A stretch of 62,218 bases of DNA from Candidatus Kerfeldbacteria bacterium (GTDB lineage Bacteria > Patescibacteriota > Patescibacteriia > UBA9570), in the NCBI GenBank assembly GCA_016182495.1, contig JACPGK010000020.1, forward strand, positions 1 through 62,218, in the 5' to 3' direction. Within the stretch, counting starts at the first letter, position 1; every line of letters starts with the position of its first letter. Below, piece after piece: positions 10,378 to 18,600 of the stretch. Position numbers and translations under genes: made by a program. A model generated the notes under the pieces. The model was given only the letters and a program-made list of their open reading frames with translations, was not told where the DNA came from and ran no database searches.

Positions 10378-10746
10378 ATGCCAAAAGTATTATTGGTTGA
10401 AGACGACGAGATGCTGCACGGCATGTATATTCATAAGTTTAAGAATCAAGGATACGAGGTAATTTCAGCGTATAATGGCGCTGAAGGGATAGAAAAATCT
10501 ATTACCGAAAAGCCGGATATTATTTTACTCGATGTGATTATGCCTAAAATGGATGGCTTTGTGGCTTTAAAAAAGATGCGTAAAAATAGTGATACCGCCA
10601 AAACACCCATCATCATGTTAACGAATTTAGGCCAAGATGAAGATATTCGTAAGGGTAAAGAACTCGGCGCTGATGATTATTTCATTAAAGCGAACCATAC
10701 CCCACAAGAAGTGGTTGATAAGGTAAAAACATTGCTCAATGGTTGA
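10378..10746 (+). CDS. CheY-like single-domain response regulator
   Basis: A 122-residue receiver domain only. Acid pocket EDDE at residues 8-11, phosphoacceptor Asp in DIILLDVIMPKMDG near residue 52, Thr/Ser switch in PIIMLTN, and the conserved Lys in DDYFIKANH near residue 103. There is no output domain, so it must act by protein contact, as CheY or PilG/PilH do. A histidine kinase is not in the window. With type IV pilus genes nearby, control of pili is a reasonable but unproven guess. It overlaps ndk by 8 nt. Confidence 0.88.
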   Translation: MPKVLLVEDDEMLHGMYIHKFKNQGYEVISAYNGAEGIEKSITEKPDIILLDVIMPKMDGFVALKKMRKNSDTAKTPIIMLTNLGQDEDIRKGKELGADDYFIKANHTPQEVVDKVKTLLNG

Positions 10747-11203
10747 ACGCTCGCTGATTATTGTTAAGCCCGATGCTTTGCAGCGTAATTTATTGGGTGA
10801 GATCATTCATCGTTTTGAACGTAAAGGCCTTAAAATTGTTGGCCTAAAAATGGTGGCGATTGATGATATCAAAATTGTCGAACACTATTCGCATCATGCC
10901 GACAAACCTTTTTTTGCTGATTTAAAACGATTTATGCAGTCGTCGCCGGTGGTGATGTTTGTACTGGAAGGCTTTGAAGCGATTGACGCTATTCGTTTAA
11001 TTGTTGGTCCAACCAAAGGCCGGGCAGCTGATGCCGGCAGTATTCGGGGAGATTTTGCCATGAGCGTGCAGTATAATATTATTCACGCTTCCGATTCGGC
11101 TGAATCAGCTAAAGCTGAAATTGCTCGATTTTTTAGCAACAACGAATTATTTGCCTATAACAAAATTGACGTCGATTATATTTACGGCGCCGACGAACGG
11201 TAA
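10739..11203 (+). CDS. ndk: Nucleoside diphosphate kinase
   Basis: A 154-residue NDK. It begins VERSLIIVKPDALQRNLLGEIIHRFERKGLKIVGLKM, the family start; the phosphohistidine is in YNIIHASDSAESAKAEIARFF, and the ATP-binding segment is PTKGRAADAGSIRGDFA. It exchanges gamma-phosphates between NTPs and NDPs. The start codon lies within the end of the response regulator gene, implying coupled translation. About 15 extra residues at the C-terminus (NKIDVDYIYGADER) go slightly beyond the common 140-residue length. Confidence 0.95.
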   Translation: MVERSLIIVKPDALQRNLLGEIIHRFERKGLKIVGLKMVAIDDIKIVEHYSHHADKPFFADLKRFMQSSPVVMFVLEGFEAIDAIRLIVGPTKGRAADAGSIRGDFAMSVQYNIIHASDSAESAKAEIARFFSNNELFAYNKIDVDYIYGADER

Positions 11204-11216
11204 AAACGCCAGGCAA

Positions 11217-11267
11217 TTGACAATATCTTAAAGTCATTATATGATGTATGTGTATGATACATACATC
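11217..11267 (+). promoter_or_regulatory. Promoter and operator of the vapBC-like pair
   Basis: TTGACA at 11217-11222, 17-nt spacer, TATGAT at 11240-11245. A 9-bp inverted repeat, GATGTATGT at 11243-11251 and ACATACATC at 11259-11267, covers the -10, the predicted start point and the ATG at 11254. Antitoxin binding here would repress the operon. The -10 to ATG distance of 8 nt predicts a leaderless message. Confidence 0.7.
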
Positions 11268-11514
11268 ACAAAGAACTCAAGTTTTACTACCGGTTGATCT
11301 TCGTAAGAAGATTGATCGCATGTGCAGTATAACTTCAGAGAGTTTGGGAGAGTTTTTGCGTAAGGCGGCACAGGAAAGGCTGGAAAGAGAGTTGCAAAAA
11401 AAGGCTTCTCTTACTAAACTCGCAGAAGAAGTGATTGGATCTCTGCACCAAGGTTCTTGGAAAGATATGGATGTAGTAGCTTGGCAGCGAGACATGCGAG
11501 CAGATCGAAATTAA
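11254..11514 (+). CDS. VapB-like antitoxin
   Basis: An 86-residue protein. The N-terminal half, QRTQVLLPVDLRKKIDRMCSITSESLGEFLRKAAQERLER, looks like a ribbon-helix-helix DNA-binding domain (beta strand, then two helices with SLGEFLRKA). The C-terminal half is charged and ends in a Trp-containing tail (GSWKDMDVVAWQRDMRADRN) of the sort that wraps a PIN toxin. I chose the ATG at 11254 because the promoter predicts transcription from about there; an ATG at 11248 in the same frame would precede the likely start point. It lies 1 nt upstream of the PIN gene. Confidence 0.75.
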   Translation: MIHTSQRTQVLLPVDLRKKIDRMCSITSESLGEFLRKAAQERLERELQKKASLTKLAEEVIGSLHQGSWKDMDVVAWQRDMRADRN

Positions 11515-11515
11515 T

Positions 11516-11887
11516 ATGTTTTTAATTGACACTAATGTTTTGATCCTTGGCTTGGCAGGGAAAATGCCAGATGCCAAGTTTTTGCAACACGTCATAGAAG
11601 ATGAAACGTTCTGTCTCTCGGTTATTACAGTGGCGGAGTTTTTTACCCGAGCTTCGGGAGACGAGGAGAAAATTCTTGAAAAATTATTTCATGTTTTCCT
11701 ACCACTGGCTATTGATGAAAATGTGGCTAAACAAGCCGGTTGGTATAGAAAAAAATATTTTAAAAAAAGCCAAGCAAAACTGCCTGATTATTTTTTAGCT
11801 GCCCAAGCAAAAGTGTATCGTTGCACACTCGTGACTCATAATACTCGTGATTTTCCTATGAAAGATATTGAAATTGTTTCACCATAA
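11516..11887 (+). CDS. vapC: VapC-like PIN-domain ribonuclease toxin
   Basis: A 123-residue PIN domain. The acidic cluster is present: Asp in FLIDTNVLI, Glu in VITVAEFFTRA, Asp in KLPDYFLAAQA and Asp in THNTRDFPM. VapC toxins are Mg-dependent endoribonucleases, usually against initiator tRNA or rRNA loops. It begins 1 nt after the antitoxin stop, the standard vapBC arrangement. No residue needed for catalysis appears lost. This is the third toxin-antitoxin pair in the first 12 kb. Confidence 0.87.
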   Translation: MFLIDTNVLILGLAGKMPDAKFLQHVIEDETFCLSVITVAEFFTRASGDEEKILEKLFHVFLPLAIDENVAKQAGWYRKKYFKKSQAKLPDYFLAAQAKVYRCTLVTHNTRDFPMKDIEIVSP

Positions 11888-11910
11888 AATTTTTATAGTT
11901 CATCAAAAAT

Positions 11911-11939
11911 TTGACAAAAAAAATACTCTGCTTTATACT
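11911..11939 (+). promoter_or_regulatory. Promoter of the aromatic amino acid operon
   Basis: Perfect TTGACA at 11911-11916, 17-nt spacer, TATACT at 11934-11939. It is the only strong promoter seen for the following 13.7 kb. The leader peptide ATG at 11951 is 11 nt after the -10, so the 5' UTR would be only about 5 nt. Confidence 0.82.
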
Positions 11940-11950
11940 TCGGTAACACT

Positions 11951-12034
11951 ATGAATAATTCGCACTCATTTAACTGGTACTGGTTTTATAAGCCGCTCCG
12001 ACAGGTGCTAGGGTTATTATTGTCCACACGCTAA
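11951..12034 (+). CDS. Aromatic leader peptide (attenuator ORF)
   Basis: A 27-codon ORF directly after the operon promoter. Codons 7-13 read Phe-Asn-Trp-Tyr-Trp-Phe-Tyr, so six of seven are aromatic and all three aromatic amino acids are sampled twice. Then come KPLRQVLGLLLSTR and TAA. Such a composition is not expected by chance directly upstream of genes that make exactly these three amino acids. The first F, W and Y codons (11969-11980) are placed so that a ribosome stalled on them should leave the antiterminator arm at 11995-12006 exposed; that footprint estimate is mine. The ORF is too short for a general gene caller. A typical trp leader senses Trp alone; this one would sense any aromatic shortage. 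Confidence 0.88.
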   Translation: MNNSHSFNWYWFYKPLRQVLGLLLSTR

Positions 12035-12096
12035 ATCGCATTCATTCCAGTGCAATTACCCAGACCTTTCGGAGCTTTTCCGGAAGGTCTGTTTGT
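11995..12096 (+). promoter_or_regulatory. Aromatic operon transcription attenuator
   Basis: Two exclusive hairpins share one strand. Antiterminator: GCTCCGACAGGT at 11995-12006 pairs with ACCTTTCGGAGC at 12064-12075 (11 of 12 positions). Terminator: CAGACCTTTCGGA at 12061-12073 pairs with 12079-12091 (13 bp, one G-U), loop GCTTT. A ribosome that reads through the leader covers 11995-12006 and lets the terminator form; one stalled on aromatic codons frees that arm and transcription continues into the DAHP synthase gene. This is the logic of the E. coli trp attenuator; the details here are read from the sequence. Confidence 0.85.
12061..12096 (+). terminator. Attenuator terminator of the aromatic operon
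   Basis: A 13-bp stem (12061-12073 with 12079-12091) with a 5-nt loop, followed by TTTGT at 12092-12096. The U-tract is short, as might suit conditional termination. Confidence 0.8.
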
Positions 12097-12124
12097 ATAG
12101 GCCTGGTATATTAATCACAATTTT

Positions 12125-13141
12125 ATGATCATCGTTATGCAAGAAAACTCACCTAAACAAGATGCCCTCAACGTGGTTGAACATGTACGGCAACTCGGCC
12201 TGCAGCCGGTGTTGTTAGAAGGTACCGAGCGCAATGTTATTGCCGTGATTGGTGATGAGCGCATTTTGGATGTGCCAGTGTTGAACGCCATGACCAGCGT
12301 AGAAAAAGTCATGCCAGTGCTAGCCCCGTTTAAACTAGCCTCGCGCGAACATGCCAAAACCAAAACGGTTATCACCGTTGCCCCTAACGTTAGCATCGGT
12401 GGAACTCGCCTGGCCATTATGGCCGGCAACTGTGCCGTGGAAACCTTGGATGTTTCCTTACGTACCGCTCAAGCTGTACAGCACGCTGGCGCTACCATTC
12501 AACGCGGTGGCGCTTTTAAACCACGCACCTCACCCTATTCATTTCAAGGTTTGGGTGAAGAAGGCCTATTTATTTTACGCGAGGTGAAAAAACAAACTGG
12601 CTTACCGATTATTACCGAAGTGCTCGACCCACGCCAAATTGAATTGGTCGCTGAACACGCTGATATTTTGCAAGTGGGCACACGCAATATGCAGAATTTT
12701 GAATTATTACGTGAGCTGGGTAATTGTGGTAAACCGGTGCTATTAAAACGTGGCATGGCTGCTACCCTTGATGAATTTTTAATGTCAGCTGAATATATTC
12801 TATCGAGTGGTAATCCTAATTTAATTCTGTGTGAGCGCGGTATTCGCACCTATGAAACCGCCACGCGCAATACTCTTGATATTTCTGCCATTCCCGTACT
12901 CAAAGTTAAAACGCACTTACCGGTAATTGTCGATCCATCCCATGCGGCCGGTAAGCGTGCCTATGTGGCTGCGCTCGCTAAAGCCGCCATTGCCGCCGGG
13001 GCGGATGGTTTATTGTTAGATGTGCACCCCGATCCGGCGCGGTCGTTAGTTGATGCCGATCAAGCCTTAAGTTTTGAACAGTTTGATGATTTAATGACAG
13101 ATATCACCTTAATTGCCCAAGCAGTTGATCGAACCATTTAG
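12125..13141 (+). CDS. aroF: DAHP synthase, type I-beta
   Basis: A 338-residue 3-deoxy-D-arabino-heptulosonate-7-phosphate synthase, the first step of the shikimate pathway (PEP plus erythrose 4-phosphate). Residues ~1-70 form the ferredoxin-like domain seen in Thermotoga-type enzymes, where it carries Tyr/Phe feedback inhibition. The TIM barrel has [52 protein letters not shown] and [13 protein letters not shown], all characteristic of the I-beta class. It is first in the operon, directly downstream of the attenuator, as expected for the committed step. The symbol follows the B. subtilis-like annotation and could equally be written aroA(G). Confidence 0.93.
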   Translation: MIIVMQENSPKQDALNVVEHVRQLGLQPVLLEGTERNVIAVIGDERILDVPVLNAMTSVEKVMPVLAPFKLASREHAKTKTVITVAPNVSIGGTRLAIMAGNCAVETLDVSLRTAQAVQHAGATIQRGGAFKPRTSPYSFQGLGEEGLFILREVKKQTGLPIITEVLDPRQIELVAEHADILQVGTRNMQNFELLRELGNCGKPVLLKRGMAATLDEFLMSAEYILSSGNPNLILCERGIRTYETATRNTLDISAIPVLKVKTHLPVIVDPSHAAGKRAYVAALAKAAIAAGADGLLLDVHPDPARSLVDADQALSFEQFDDLMTDITLIAQAVDRTI

Positions 13142-13142
13142 T

Positions 13143-14414
13143 ATGTTTTACCGTAAGTTTGTTCAATCGATTGATTATCAACCGGCCAGCACTGCTTTCC
13201 GCGCCTATAGCGAGGCGGTACCTGGCATTTTGTTTGAATCGGTTGATGTGGCGCCGATTTACGGTCGGAAGAATGTATGGTTTGTTGATCCAATTGTTGC
13301 CATTACCGAACAAGCTGGTGCTGTACAGTTCGAATCATTGCATCCGGCTGGCGATATTGTGCGTCAACAACTCACCCAATCCATTCCCACTTTGCGCAGT
13401 ATCTTTGAACAAATTCACACACCTGATCCATACTTTGGCCTGTATGGTCTGTTCAGTTATGATTACGTTCGTCGATTTGAAACTTTACCGGATTTGCATG
13501 CTCGCGGCACCGTGCCAGATTTTCAGTTGTATATTCCGGATGTTATTTTTGTGTATGATCATTTAAAAGAAACGGCCGAAGTGCATTACTATCAACTCAC
13601 CCAGCTCACCTTAGCGGAACGACTGCAACAATTACCTGAGCAAGCCCAGCAATATATGAAAATTGGGGACGTGTTCGAATTAGTACTATCGCGCCGGTTA
13701 ACTGGATCGTTTGCTGGTTCGGCCCTTGGTTTATACGATGCCTATCGCAACGTTAACCCTTCGCCGTATATGTTTTTTATTAGAACACCGCAGCGAACTA
13801 TAGTAGGAGCCTCACCCGAAATGTTTGTGCGAGTTGAAGATGGTGAAGTGATGACGCGTCCAATCTCTGGCACCGCTGCCCGCAGTATGGATCCCATTGC
13901 CGATTATGAACACATGCTTACCTTATTGAATAGTCCAAAAGAAAAAAGTGAACTTGATATGCTTATTGATTTAGCTCGTAATGATGTTGCTCGAGTATGT
14001 CAACCGGGCATTACAGTATCCGATTATCGTTACGTAGAAAAATATTCAAAAGTAATGCACACCATTGCCCAAGTAACTGGTCGGTTAGATACTAGCCAGT
14101 ATTTGGCCTTCGATGCACTGGTGGCCTGTTTGAATGCTGGCACCTTAACGGGTGCTCCTAAAATTAGAGCAATGGAACTGATTGAGCAGCTTGAACCAGA
14201 GCGGCGGGGTTGTTATGGTGGTTGCGTTGGGTATATCACGTTTAATAATGAATTGAATACTGGCATTACCATTCGGTCGGCCGTGATTGAAGATGCTACC
14301 ATCACTATTCAAGCTGGTGCTACTGTGTTGTATGATTCTAATCCAACCGCCGAGTTTACAGAAACCGAACATAAAGCGGCGGCTTTACTGCAGGCTGCCA
14401 CTGCTACCCTATGA
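13143..14414 (+). CDS. trpE: Anthranilate synthase component I
   Basis: A 423-residue TrpE. Start at 13143, 2 nt after the aroF stop; the frame is open further back inside aroF. Chorismate-binding core: FELVLSRRLTGSF, SPYMFFIRTPQRTIVGASPEMFVR, TRPISGTAARS, LIDLARNDVARVC, LTGAPKIRAMELIEQLEPERRGCYGG and QAGATVLYDSNPTAE. Near residue 33 is ILFESVDV, matching the LLES motif that binds Trp for feedback inhibition in other TrpE proteins, so enzyme-level control may persist. The protein is shorter than typical TrpE (~500). It makes anthranilate with TrpG, encoded next (ATGA overlap). PabB is the alternative, but the trp gene context argues against it. Confidence 0.92.
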   Translation: MFYRKFVQSIDYQPASTAFRAYSEAVPGILFESVDVAPIYGRKNVWFVDPIVAITEQAGAVQFESLHPAGDIVRQQLTQSIPTLRSIFEQIHTPDPYFGLYGLFSYDYVRRFETLPDLHARGTVPDFQLYIPDVIFVYDHLKETAEVHYYQLTQLTLAERLQQLPEQAQQYMKIGDVFELVLSRRLTGSFAGSALGLYDAYRNVNPSPYMFFIRTPQRTIVGASPEMFVRVEDGEVMTRPISGTAARSMDPIADYEHMLTLLNSPKEKSELDMLIDLARNDVARVCQPGITVSDYRYVEKYSKVMHTIAQVTGRLDTSQYLAFDALVACLNAGTLTGAPKIRAMELIEQLEPERRGCYGGCVGYITFNNELNTGITIRSAVIEDATITIQAGATVLYDSNPTAEFTETEHKAAALLQAATATL

Positions 14415-14998
14415 AACATGTTGTGATGATTGATAATTTTGATTCTTTCACTTTTAATTTGGTGGATTATTTTAAGCAAGGCGGTGTTCGTATTACTGTG
14501 CAACGCAATACTGCTGCAGTGAGCACGATTAAGCAACTCAAGCCCAACATGATAGTGTATTCTCCTGGGCCGGGTAACCCCAAGCAAGCTGGCAATTTGT
14601 TAAAATATATTGAATTTTTTAGCCAGCAGCTGGTGGTGCCACAATTTGGAGTGTGTTTAGGCTTACAGGCTATGATTGAGGCATTTGGTGGCAGTTTACG
14701 AGTACTGCCGCACCCCATCCACGGTAAAGCCTCATACATTCATCATCAGGGTGAGGGTATATTTCAATCGTTACCCAACCCGTTATTGGCCGGACGTTAC
14801 CATTCCTTAGCGGCTGAACATGTGCCGGCTGATTTTGACGTTACCGCCACGACCCAAGATGATCGTAATGGCGAAGTGGTCATGGCTATTCAACATCGAC
14901 ACCTGCCACTGGTTGGAGTGCAGTTTCATCCTGAATCAGTCTTAACTATGCACCATCAGGCCGGCCTGCATTTAATTCGTAATGTCATTGCTCAATGA
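14411..14998 (+). CDS. trpG: Anthranilate synthase component II (glutamine amidotransferase)
   Basis: A 195-residue class I glutamine amidotransferase. It starts VVMIDNFDSFTFNLVDYF, then YSPGPGNPKQAG, the nucleophile Cys in FGVCLGLQAMIEAFGG and the catalytic His-Glu in GVQFHPESVLT. It supplies ammonia from glutamine to TrpE. Standalone, not fused to TrpE or TrpD, and overlapping trpE by 4 nt. It could also serve PabB if one exists elsewhere. Confidence 0.95.
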   Translation: MKHVVMIDNFDSFTFNLVDYFKQGGVRITVQRNTAAVSTIKQLKPNMIVYSPGPGNPKQAGNLLKYIEFFSQQLVVPQFGVCLGLQAMIEAFGGSLRVLPHPIHGKASYIHHQGEGIFQSLPNPLLAGRYHSLAAEHVPADFDVTATTQDDRNGEVVMAIQHRHLPLVGVQFHPESVLTMHHQAGLHLIRNVIAQ

Positions 14999-15010
14999 TG
15001 AACAATTTGT

Positions 15011-15997
15011 ATGAATAACATTATACAACAATTGCAACGTGGTGAAGATTTAACCATTGCTCAAGCCGAGCAGGTGATGGATCAATTAATGGCTGGTCAA
15101 ATTGAGGCCGTACCCATGGCTGCCATTTTAATGGGCCTAGCCACCAAAGGTGAAACCACCGATGAATTGGTCGGCATGTTACACAGTGTGCATAAACATA
15201 TGATCGCCCTAGATTTAGGCCAACCATTATTAGATACCTGTGGCACTGGTGGGGATCATGCCAACACCATTAATCTATCTACCATGGCAGCCTTGGTATG
15301 TGCGGCTCTGGGCGTATCAGTAGCGAAGCACGGCAATCGAGCGGTTAGTTCTCAATCGGGCAGCGCCGATGTACTGGCTGCTTTAGGTGTACCAATTGAT
15401 TTAACTGGCCAAGCTGCCCAGCAGTATTTTAAACAGCATCACTTTGTGTTTTTGTTTGCGCCGTTATATCACCCAGCTTTTAAACAGCTGGCTAGCGTTC
15501 GTAAACAATTGGGTATTCGTACCATTATGAACCTGCTTGGACCATTAGCTAATCCAGCTCGGGCCAGTCACCGCTTGTTAGGAGTAGCTGATTTGGGGCT
15601 AGCTGATATGCTGGGTCAAACCTTAATGGAATTGGGCGTTCAGCATGCCGTGGTAGTGCATAGTGCCGATAATTTAGATGAAGTAAGCATTGCTGCTCCT
15701 ACTACGGTATTTGATTTTACGCAACAGGGTAGCAATCGTTTTCGCATTGAACCCGATACGCCATTCAGGGTAGATGATATGGCCGGTGGCACGGCTAAAC
15801 ACAATGCCGCCGTCATTCGACAGTTAGCCGAAGGTAAAGCTAGCCGAGCAGTTATTACCGCGGTGGCAATGAACGCTGGGTTAGCCTTATATGCGGCCGA
15901 TCAGGCCACTAGTTACGAGGCAGGTAAAACCATGGCTGAACAGTGCTTACGCTCGCATACCTTTGGAGCGTATCTACAAAAACTGACACCACAATGA
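15011..15997 (+). CDS. trpD: Anthranilate phosphoribosyltransferase
   Basis: A 328-residue TrpD. Conserved blocks: DTCGTGGDHANTINLSTMAALV (PRPP loop), VAKHGNRAVSSQSGSADVLAALG, FVFLFAPLYHPAFKQLASVRKQLGIRTIMNLLGPLANPA, and DNLDEVSI near the end of the catalytic domain. It joins anthranilate to phosphoribosyl pyrophosphate. 12 nt separate it from trpG, with no Shine-Dalgarno. It overlaps trpC by 4 nt (ATGA). Confidence 0.95.
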   Translation: MNNIIQQLQRGEDLTIAQAEQVMDQLMAGQIEAVPMAAILMGLATKGETTDELVGMLHSVHKHMIALDLGQPLLDTCGTGGDHANTINLSTMAALVCAALGVSVAKHGNRAVSSQSGSADVLAALGVPIDLTGQAAQQYFKQHHFVFLFAPLYHPAFKQLASVRKQLGIRTIMNLLGPLANPARASHRLLGVADLGLADMLGQTLMELGVQHAVVVHSADNLDEVSIAAPTTVFDFTQQGSNRFRIEPDTPFRVDDMAGGTAKHNAAVIRQLAEGKASRAVITAVAMNAGLALYAADQATSYEAGKTMAEQCLRSHTFGAYLQKLTPQ

Positions 15998-16728
15998 CCA
16001 TCCTTGATACTATTTACCAGTATAAACAGCACGAGCTGGACCAACAATTACAACCGCAGCGCGATTTTGCCGCAGCCTTACGCAGTGCTACCGGCCTAGC
16101 CGTGATTGCCGAATTTAAACAGGCCTCGCCCAGTGCCGGCATGATTCGTACCGGAGCAGTGCTGGCCAATATTGTCACCCAATATTATCAAGGTGGAGCC
16201 CGAGCCTTATCAATTTTAACTGACCAACATTTTTTTCAAGGCCAATTAGATTATATTAATCAAGCCAAACAAGCCGTACCGTTACCGGTGTTGCGCAAAG
16301 ATTTTATTTTTCATCCTTTTCAAGTATACGAAAGTAAATTGGCCGGCGCCGACGCTATTTTATTAATCGCTGCCAAGTTGACAGGGCCACAATTACAACA
16401 GCTGGTAGCGTTAGCCCATAGCCTGGGTTTACAAACCTTGGTTGAAATTCATACCACCACTGAAGTTGATCGAGCCATCGCCTGCCAACCAACCATGTTT
16501 GGAGTAAATGCCCGTAATTTACACACCATGATCATTGATTTGCATACCATCGCCCGGATTGTGCCATTACTGCCGAGCAGTAGTTTGATTGTGTTCGAAT
16601 CAGGTATTACCAGCCGAGCCGATGTAGCGTATGTTCGGCAAGCTGGTGTCAAGGCTATTTTGATTGGCACAACGTTAATGCAGGCCGAGCATCCACAATT
16701 GGCTTTAGAGCAATTGATTGAAGCATAA
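15994..16728 (+). CDS. trpC: Indole-3-glycerol phosphate synthase
   Basis: A 244-residue single-function TrpC. Start at the ATG at 15994, which overlaps the trpD stop (ATGA); the frame is open 17 codons further back in trpD. Motifs: VIAEFKQASPSAGMI, LSILTDQHFFQG, VLRKDFIFHPFQVYESKLAGADAILLIA, GLQTLVEIHT, FGVNARNLHTM, and VFESGITSRADVAYVRQAGVKAILIGTTLM. It closes the indole ring by decarboxylating CdRP. Unlike E. coli it is not fused to TrpF, which is the next gene. Confidence 0.95.
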   Translation: MTILDTIYQYKQHELDQQLQPQRDFAAALRSATGLAVIAEFKQASPSAGMIRTGAVLANIVTQYYQGGARALSILTDQHFFQGQLDYINQAKQAVPLPVLRKDFIFHPFQVYESKLAGADAILLIAAKLTGPQLQQLVALAHSLGLQTLVEIHTTTEVDRAIACQPTMFGVNARNLHTMIIDLHTIARIVPLLPSSSLIVFESGITSRADVAYVRQAGVKAILIGTTLMQAEHPQLALEQLIEA

Positions 16729-16732
16729 TGCT

Positions 16733-17371
16733 ATGTTGTTATATCCTCTAAAAATTTGTGGAATTACTAACGAAGCCGATGCTTTTTCGGCCGCTCAAGC
16801 TGGTGCCAGTTACTTGGGCTATATTTTAAATGCTCCAACCAGTCCACGCTATATTAGGGTTAATACGGCGGCTGCTATTATTAAGCGGGTGCGTCAAATT
16901 TATCCAGCAGTGAAACACGTTGGAGTATTTGTTGATGCTTCTTCGGCTGTGATGGATCAGGTTATCAGTCAATTACAGCTTGATGTTGTACAATTACACG
17001 GCCAGGAATCATTACAAGATATTGAACAACTGATTGCGCCAGTCATTTGGAAAACTGTTATTGTATCTACTCCGGACGATCTTCAGCAGCTTCATCTTTT
17101 TCAGCGTTCTTTAGCACGTTCAGCTTGCTCGGCGATTTTGTTAGATAGCGGCCAAGGGTCTGGCCAAACTATTGCCTCGACATTATTGGATCAGGTGACT
17201 GATTTTTCTACTATTATTTTAGCCGGCGGCATTACGCCTGATAATGTGACTGAACTGATCCAGCGTTATCATCCAGCTATTATCGATGTGAATAGTGGGG
17301 TAGAAGCTGTTCCTGGCAAAAAGGATATTTTTAAAATAAAACAATTAATCCAACGATTAAATCGTTTATGA
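16733..17371 (+). CDS. trpF: Phosphoribosylanthranilate isomerase
   Basis: A 212-residue TrpF. I start at the ATG at 16733, giving MLLYPLKICGITNEADA with the catalytic Cys in KICGIT; a TTG at 16718 lies inside trpC. Other marks are GASYLGYILNAPTSPRYI, HVGVFVDAS, DVVQLHGQESLQDI, LLDSGQGSGQ (catalytic Asp) and LAGGITPDNV...IDVNSGVEAVPGKKD. It performs the Amadori rearrangement of PRA to CdRP. It overlaps trpB by 4 nt. Confidence 0.95.
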   Translation: MLLYPLKICGITNEADAFSAAQAGASYLGYILNAPTSPRYIRVNTAAAIIKRVRQIYPAVKHVGVFVDASSAVMDQVISQLQLDVVQLHGQESLQDIEQLIAPVIWKTVIVSTPDDLQQLHLFQRSLARSACSAILLDSGQGSGQTIASTLLDQVTDFSTIILAGGITPDNVTELIQRYHPAIIDVNSGVEAVPGKKDIFKIKQLIQRLNRL

Positions 17372-18597
17372 AGAGCAGTATGAAAAAACTTTTTTTTAAA
17401 ACTCAATATGAGCCAGATGAGCACGGTCATTTTGGTGAATTTGGTGGCCAGTATGTACCAGAATTATTAATTCCAGCTCTAGAAGAATTAACTCAAGCCT
17501 ATGAACAGGCCAAGGCTGATCCAAGTTTTGTGGCGACTGTTCATGAGGTGTTTAAAAACTATGTTGGCCGACCATCACCGTTGTATTTTGCTGAACGCTT
17601 AACCAAGCAGTTAGGTGGCGCCAAAATTTTTTTAAAGAATGAAGGGCTCAATCATACCGGTGCGCATAAAATTAATCACTGCGTTGGGCAAGCCTTATTA
17701 GCCCAGCGGTTGGGTAAAACTCGTTTGATTGCCGAAACGGGGGCTGGTCAACATGGTGTCGCCACGGCCACGGTGGCCGCCAAGTTTGGTTTGCACTGTA
17801 CCGTGCATATGGGAGCAGTTGATGTACAGCGACAAGCGCCCAATGTATTTTGGATGCAACAGTTAGGCGCCGAAGTACGAGTGGTGCACGACGGTAGCCA
17901 AACTTTAAAAGATGCTGTCACCAGTGCCTTACAAGATTGGATGACCGACCCGATTGGTAGTTACTATTTACTTGGTTCAGCCCTGGGACCACATCCGTAT
18001 CCGGTAATGGTGCGGGATTTTCAAAGTATTATCGGTATCGAAGTGGCTGAACAATTTCAAGCCTATGAAGGCCAGGGATCCGTACCAGATTATTTGGTGG
18101 CGTGTGTTGGTGGTGGCAGCAATGCCATTGGTTTATTCAACGCTTTTTTGGATGATAAACAGGTGAAATTAATTGGCGTAGAAGCTGGTGGCCGTAACCC
18201 AAACCAAGTTGGCGAACATGCCACTCGGCTAGGGCGGCAACCCCAGGTAGGTGTGATTGAAGGCTATAAATCATTTTTTTTGCAAGATGACGATGGTAAT
18301 TTGCAACCAACCCACAGTGTGTCAGCTGGGTTAGATTATCCCGGCATTGGGCCAGAGCATGCCTATTTATATCAACAAGGTCGAGCCCAGTATGTAGCCG
18401 TGACTGATGTTCAAGCTGTGCAAGCCTTTCGGGCATTGGCCAACACCGAAGGTATTGTACCGGCTTTGGAATCGGCTCATGCGGTGGCCTATGCTATACA
18501 GTTAGCCCCCACCTTGCCACCGAAAAAAACCATCGTGGTGAATATTTCCGGGCGAGGGGATAAGGATTATTTTATTTTGCGGGAATTGATTCATTAA
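17368..18597 (+). CDS. trpB: Tryptophan synthase beta chain
   Basis: A 409-residue TrpB1. It has GHFGEFGGQYVPELLIPAL, RPSPLYFAERLT, the PLP lysine in NHTGAHKINHCVGQALLA, the catalytic Glu in AETGAGQHGVATATVA, and GGGSNAIGLF for phosphate binding. SAGLDYPGIGPEHAYL and NISGRGDKDY are typical of TrpB1 rather than the solitary TrpB2. It condenses indole with serine. trpA follows 3 nt later. An in-frame ATG five codons in (MKKLFF) could also be the start. Confidence 0.97.
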   Translation: MKSSMKKLFFKTQYEPDEHGHFGEFGGQYVPELLIPALEELTQAYEQAKADPSFVATVHEVFKNYVGRPSPLYFAERLTKQLGGAKIFLKNEGLNHTGAHKINHCVGQALLAQRLGKTRLIAETGAGQHGVATATVAAKFGLHCTVHMGAVDVQRQAPNVFWMQQLGAEVRVVHDGSQTLKDAVTSALQDWMTDPIGSYYLLGSALGPHPYPVMVRDFQSIIGIEVAEQFQAYEGQGSVPDYLVACVGGGSNAIGLFNAFLDDKQVKLIGVEAGGRNPNQVGEHATRLGRQPQVGVIEGYKSFFLQDDDGNLQPTHSVSAGLDYPGIGPEHAYLYQQGRAQYVAVTDVQAVQAFRALANTEGIVPALESAHAVAYAIQLAPTLPPKKTIVVNISGRGDKDYFILRELIH

Positions 18598-18600
18598 ATT

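Noticed and set aside
13143-14998. Aminodeoxychorismate synthase (PabB/PabA) instead of TrpE/TrpG
   Set aside because: The genes are embedded in a complete trp operon in pathway order; the short TrpE length alone is not enough to change the call.
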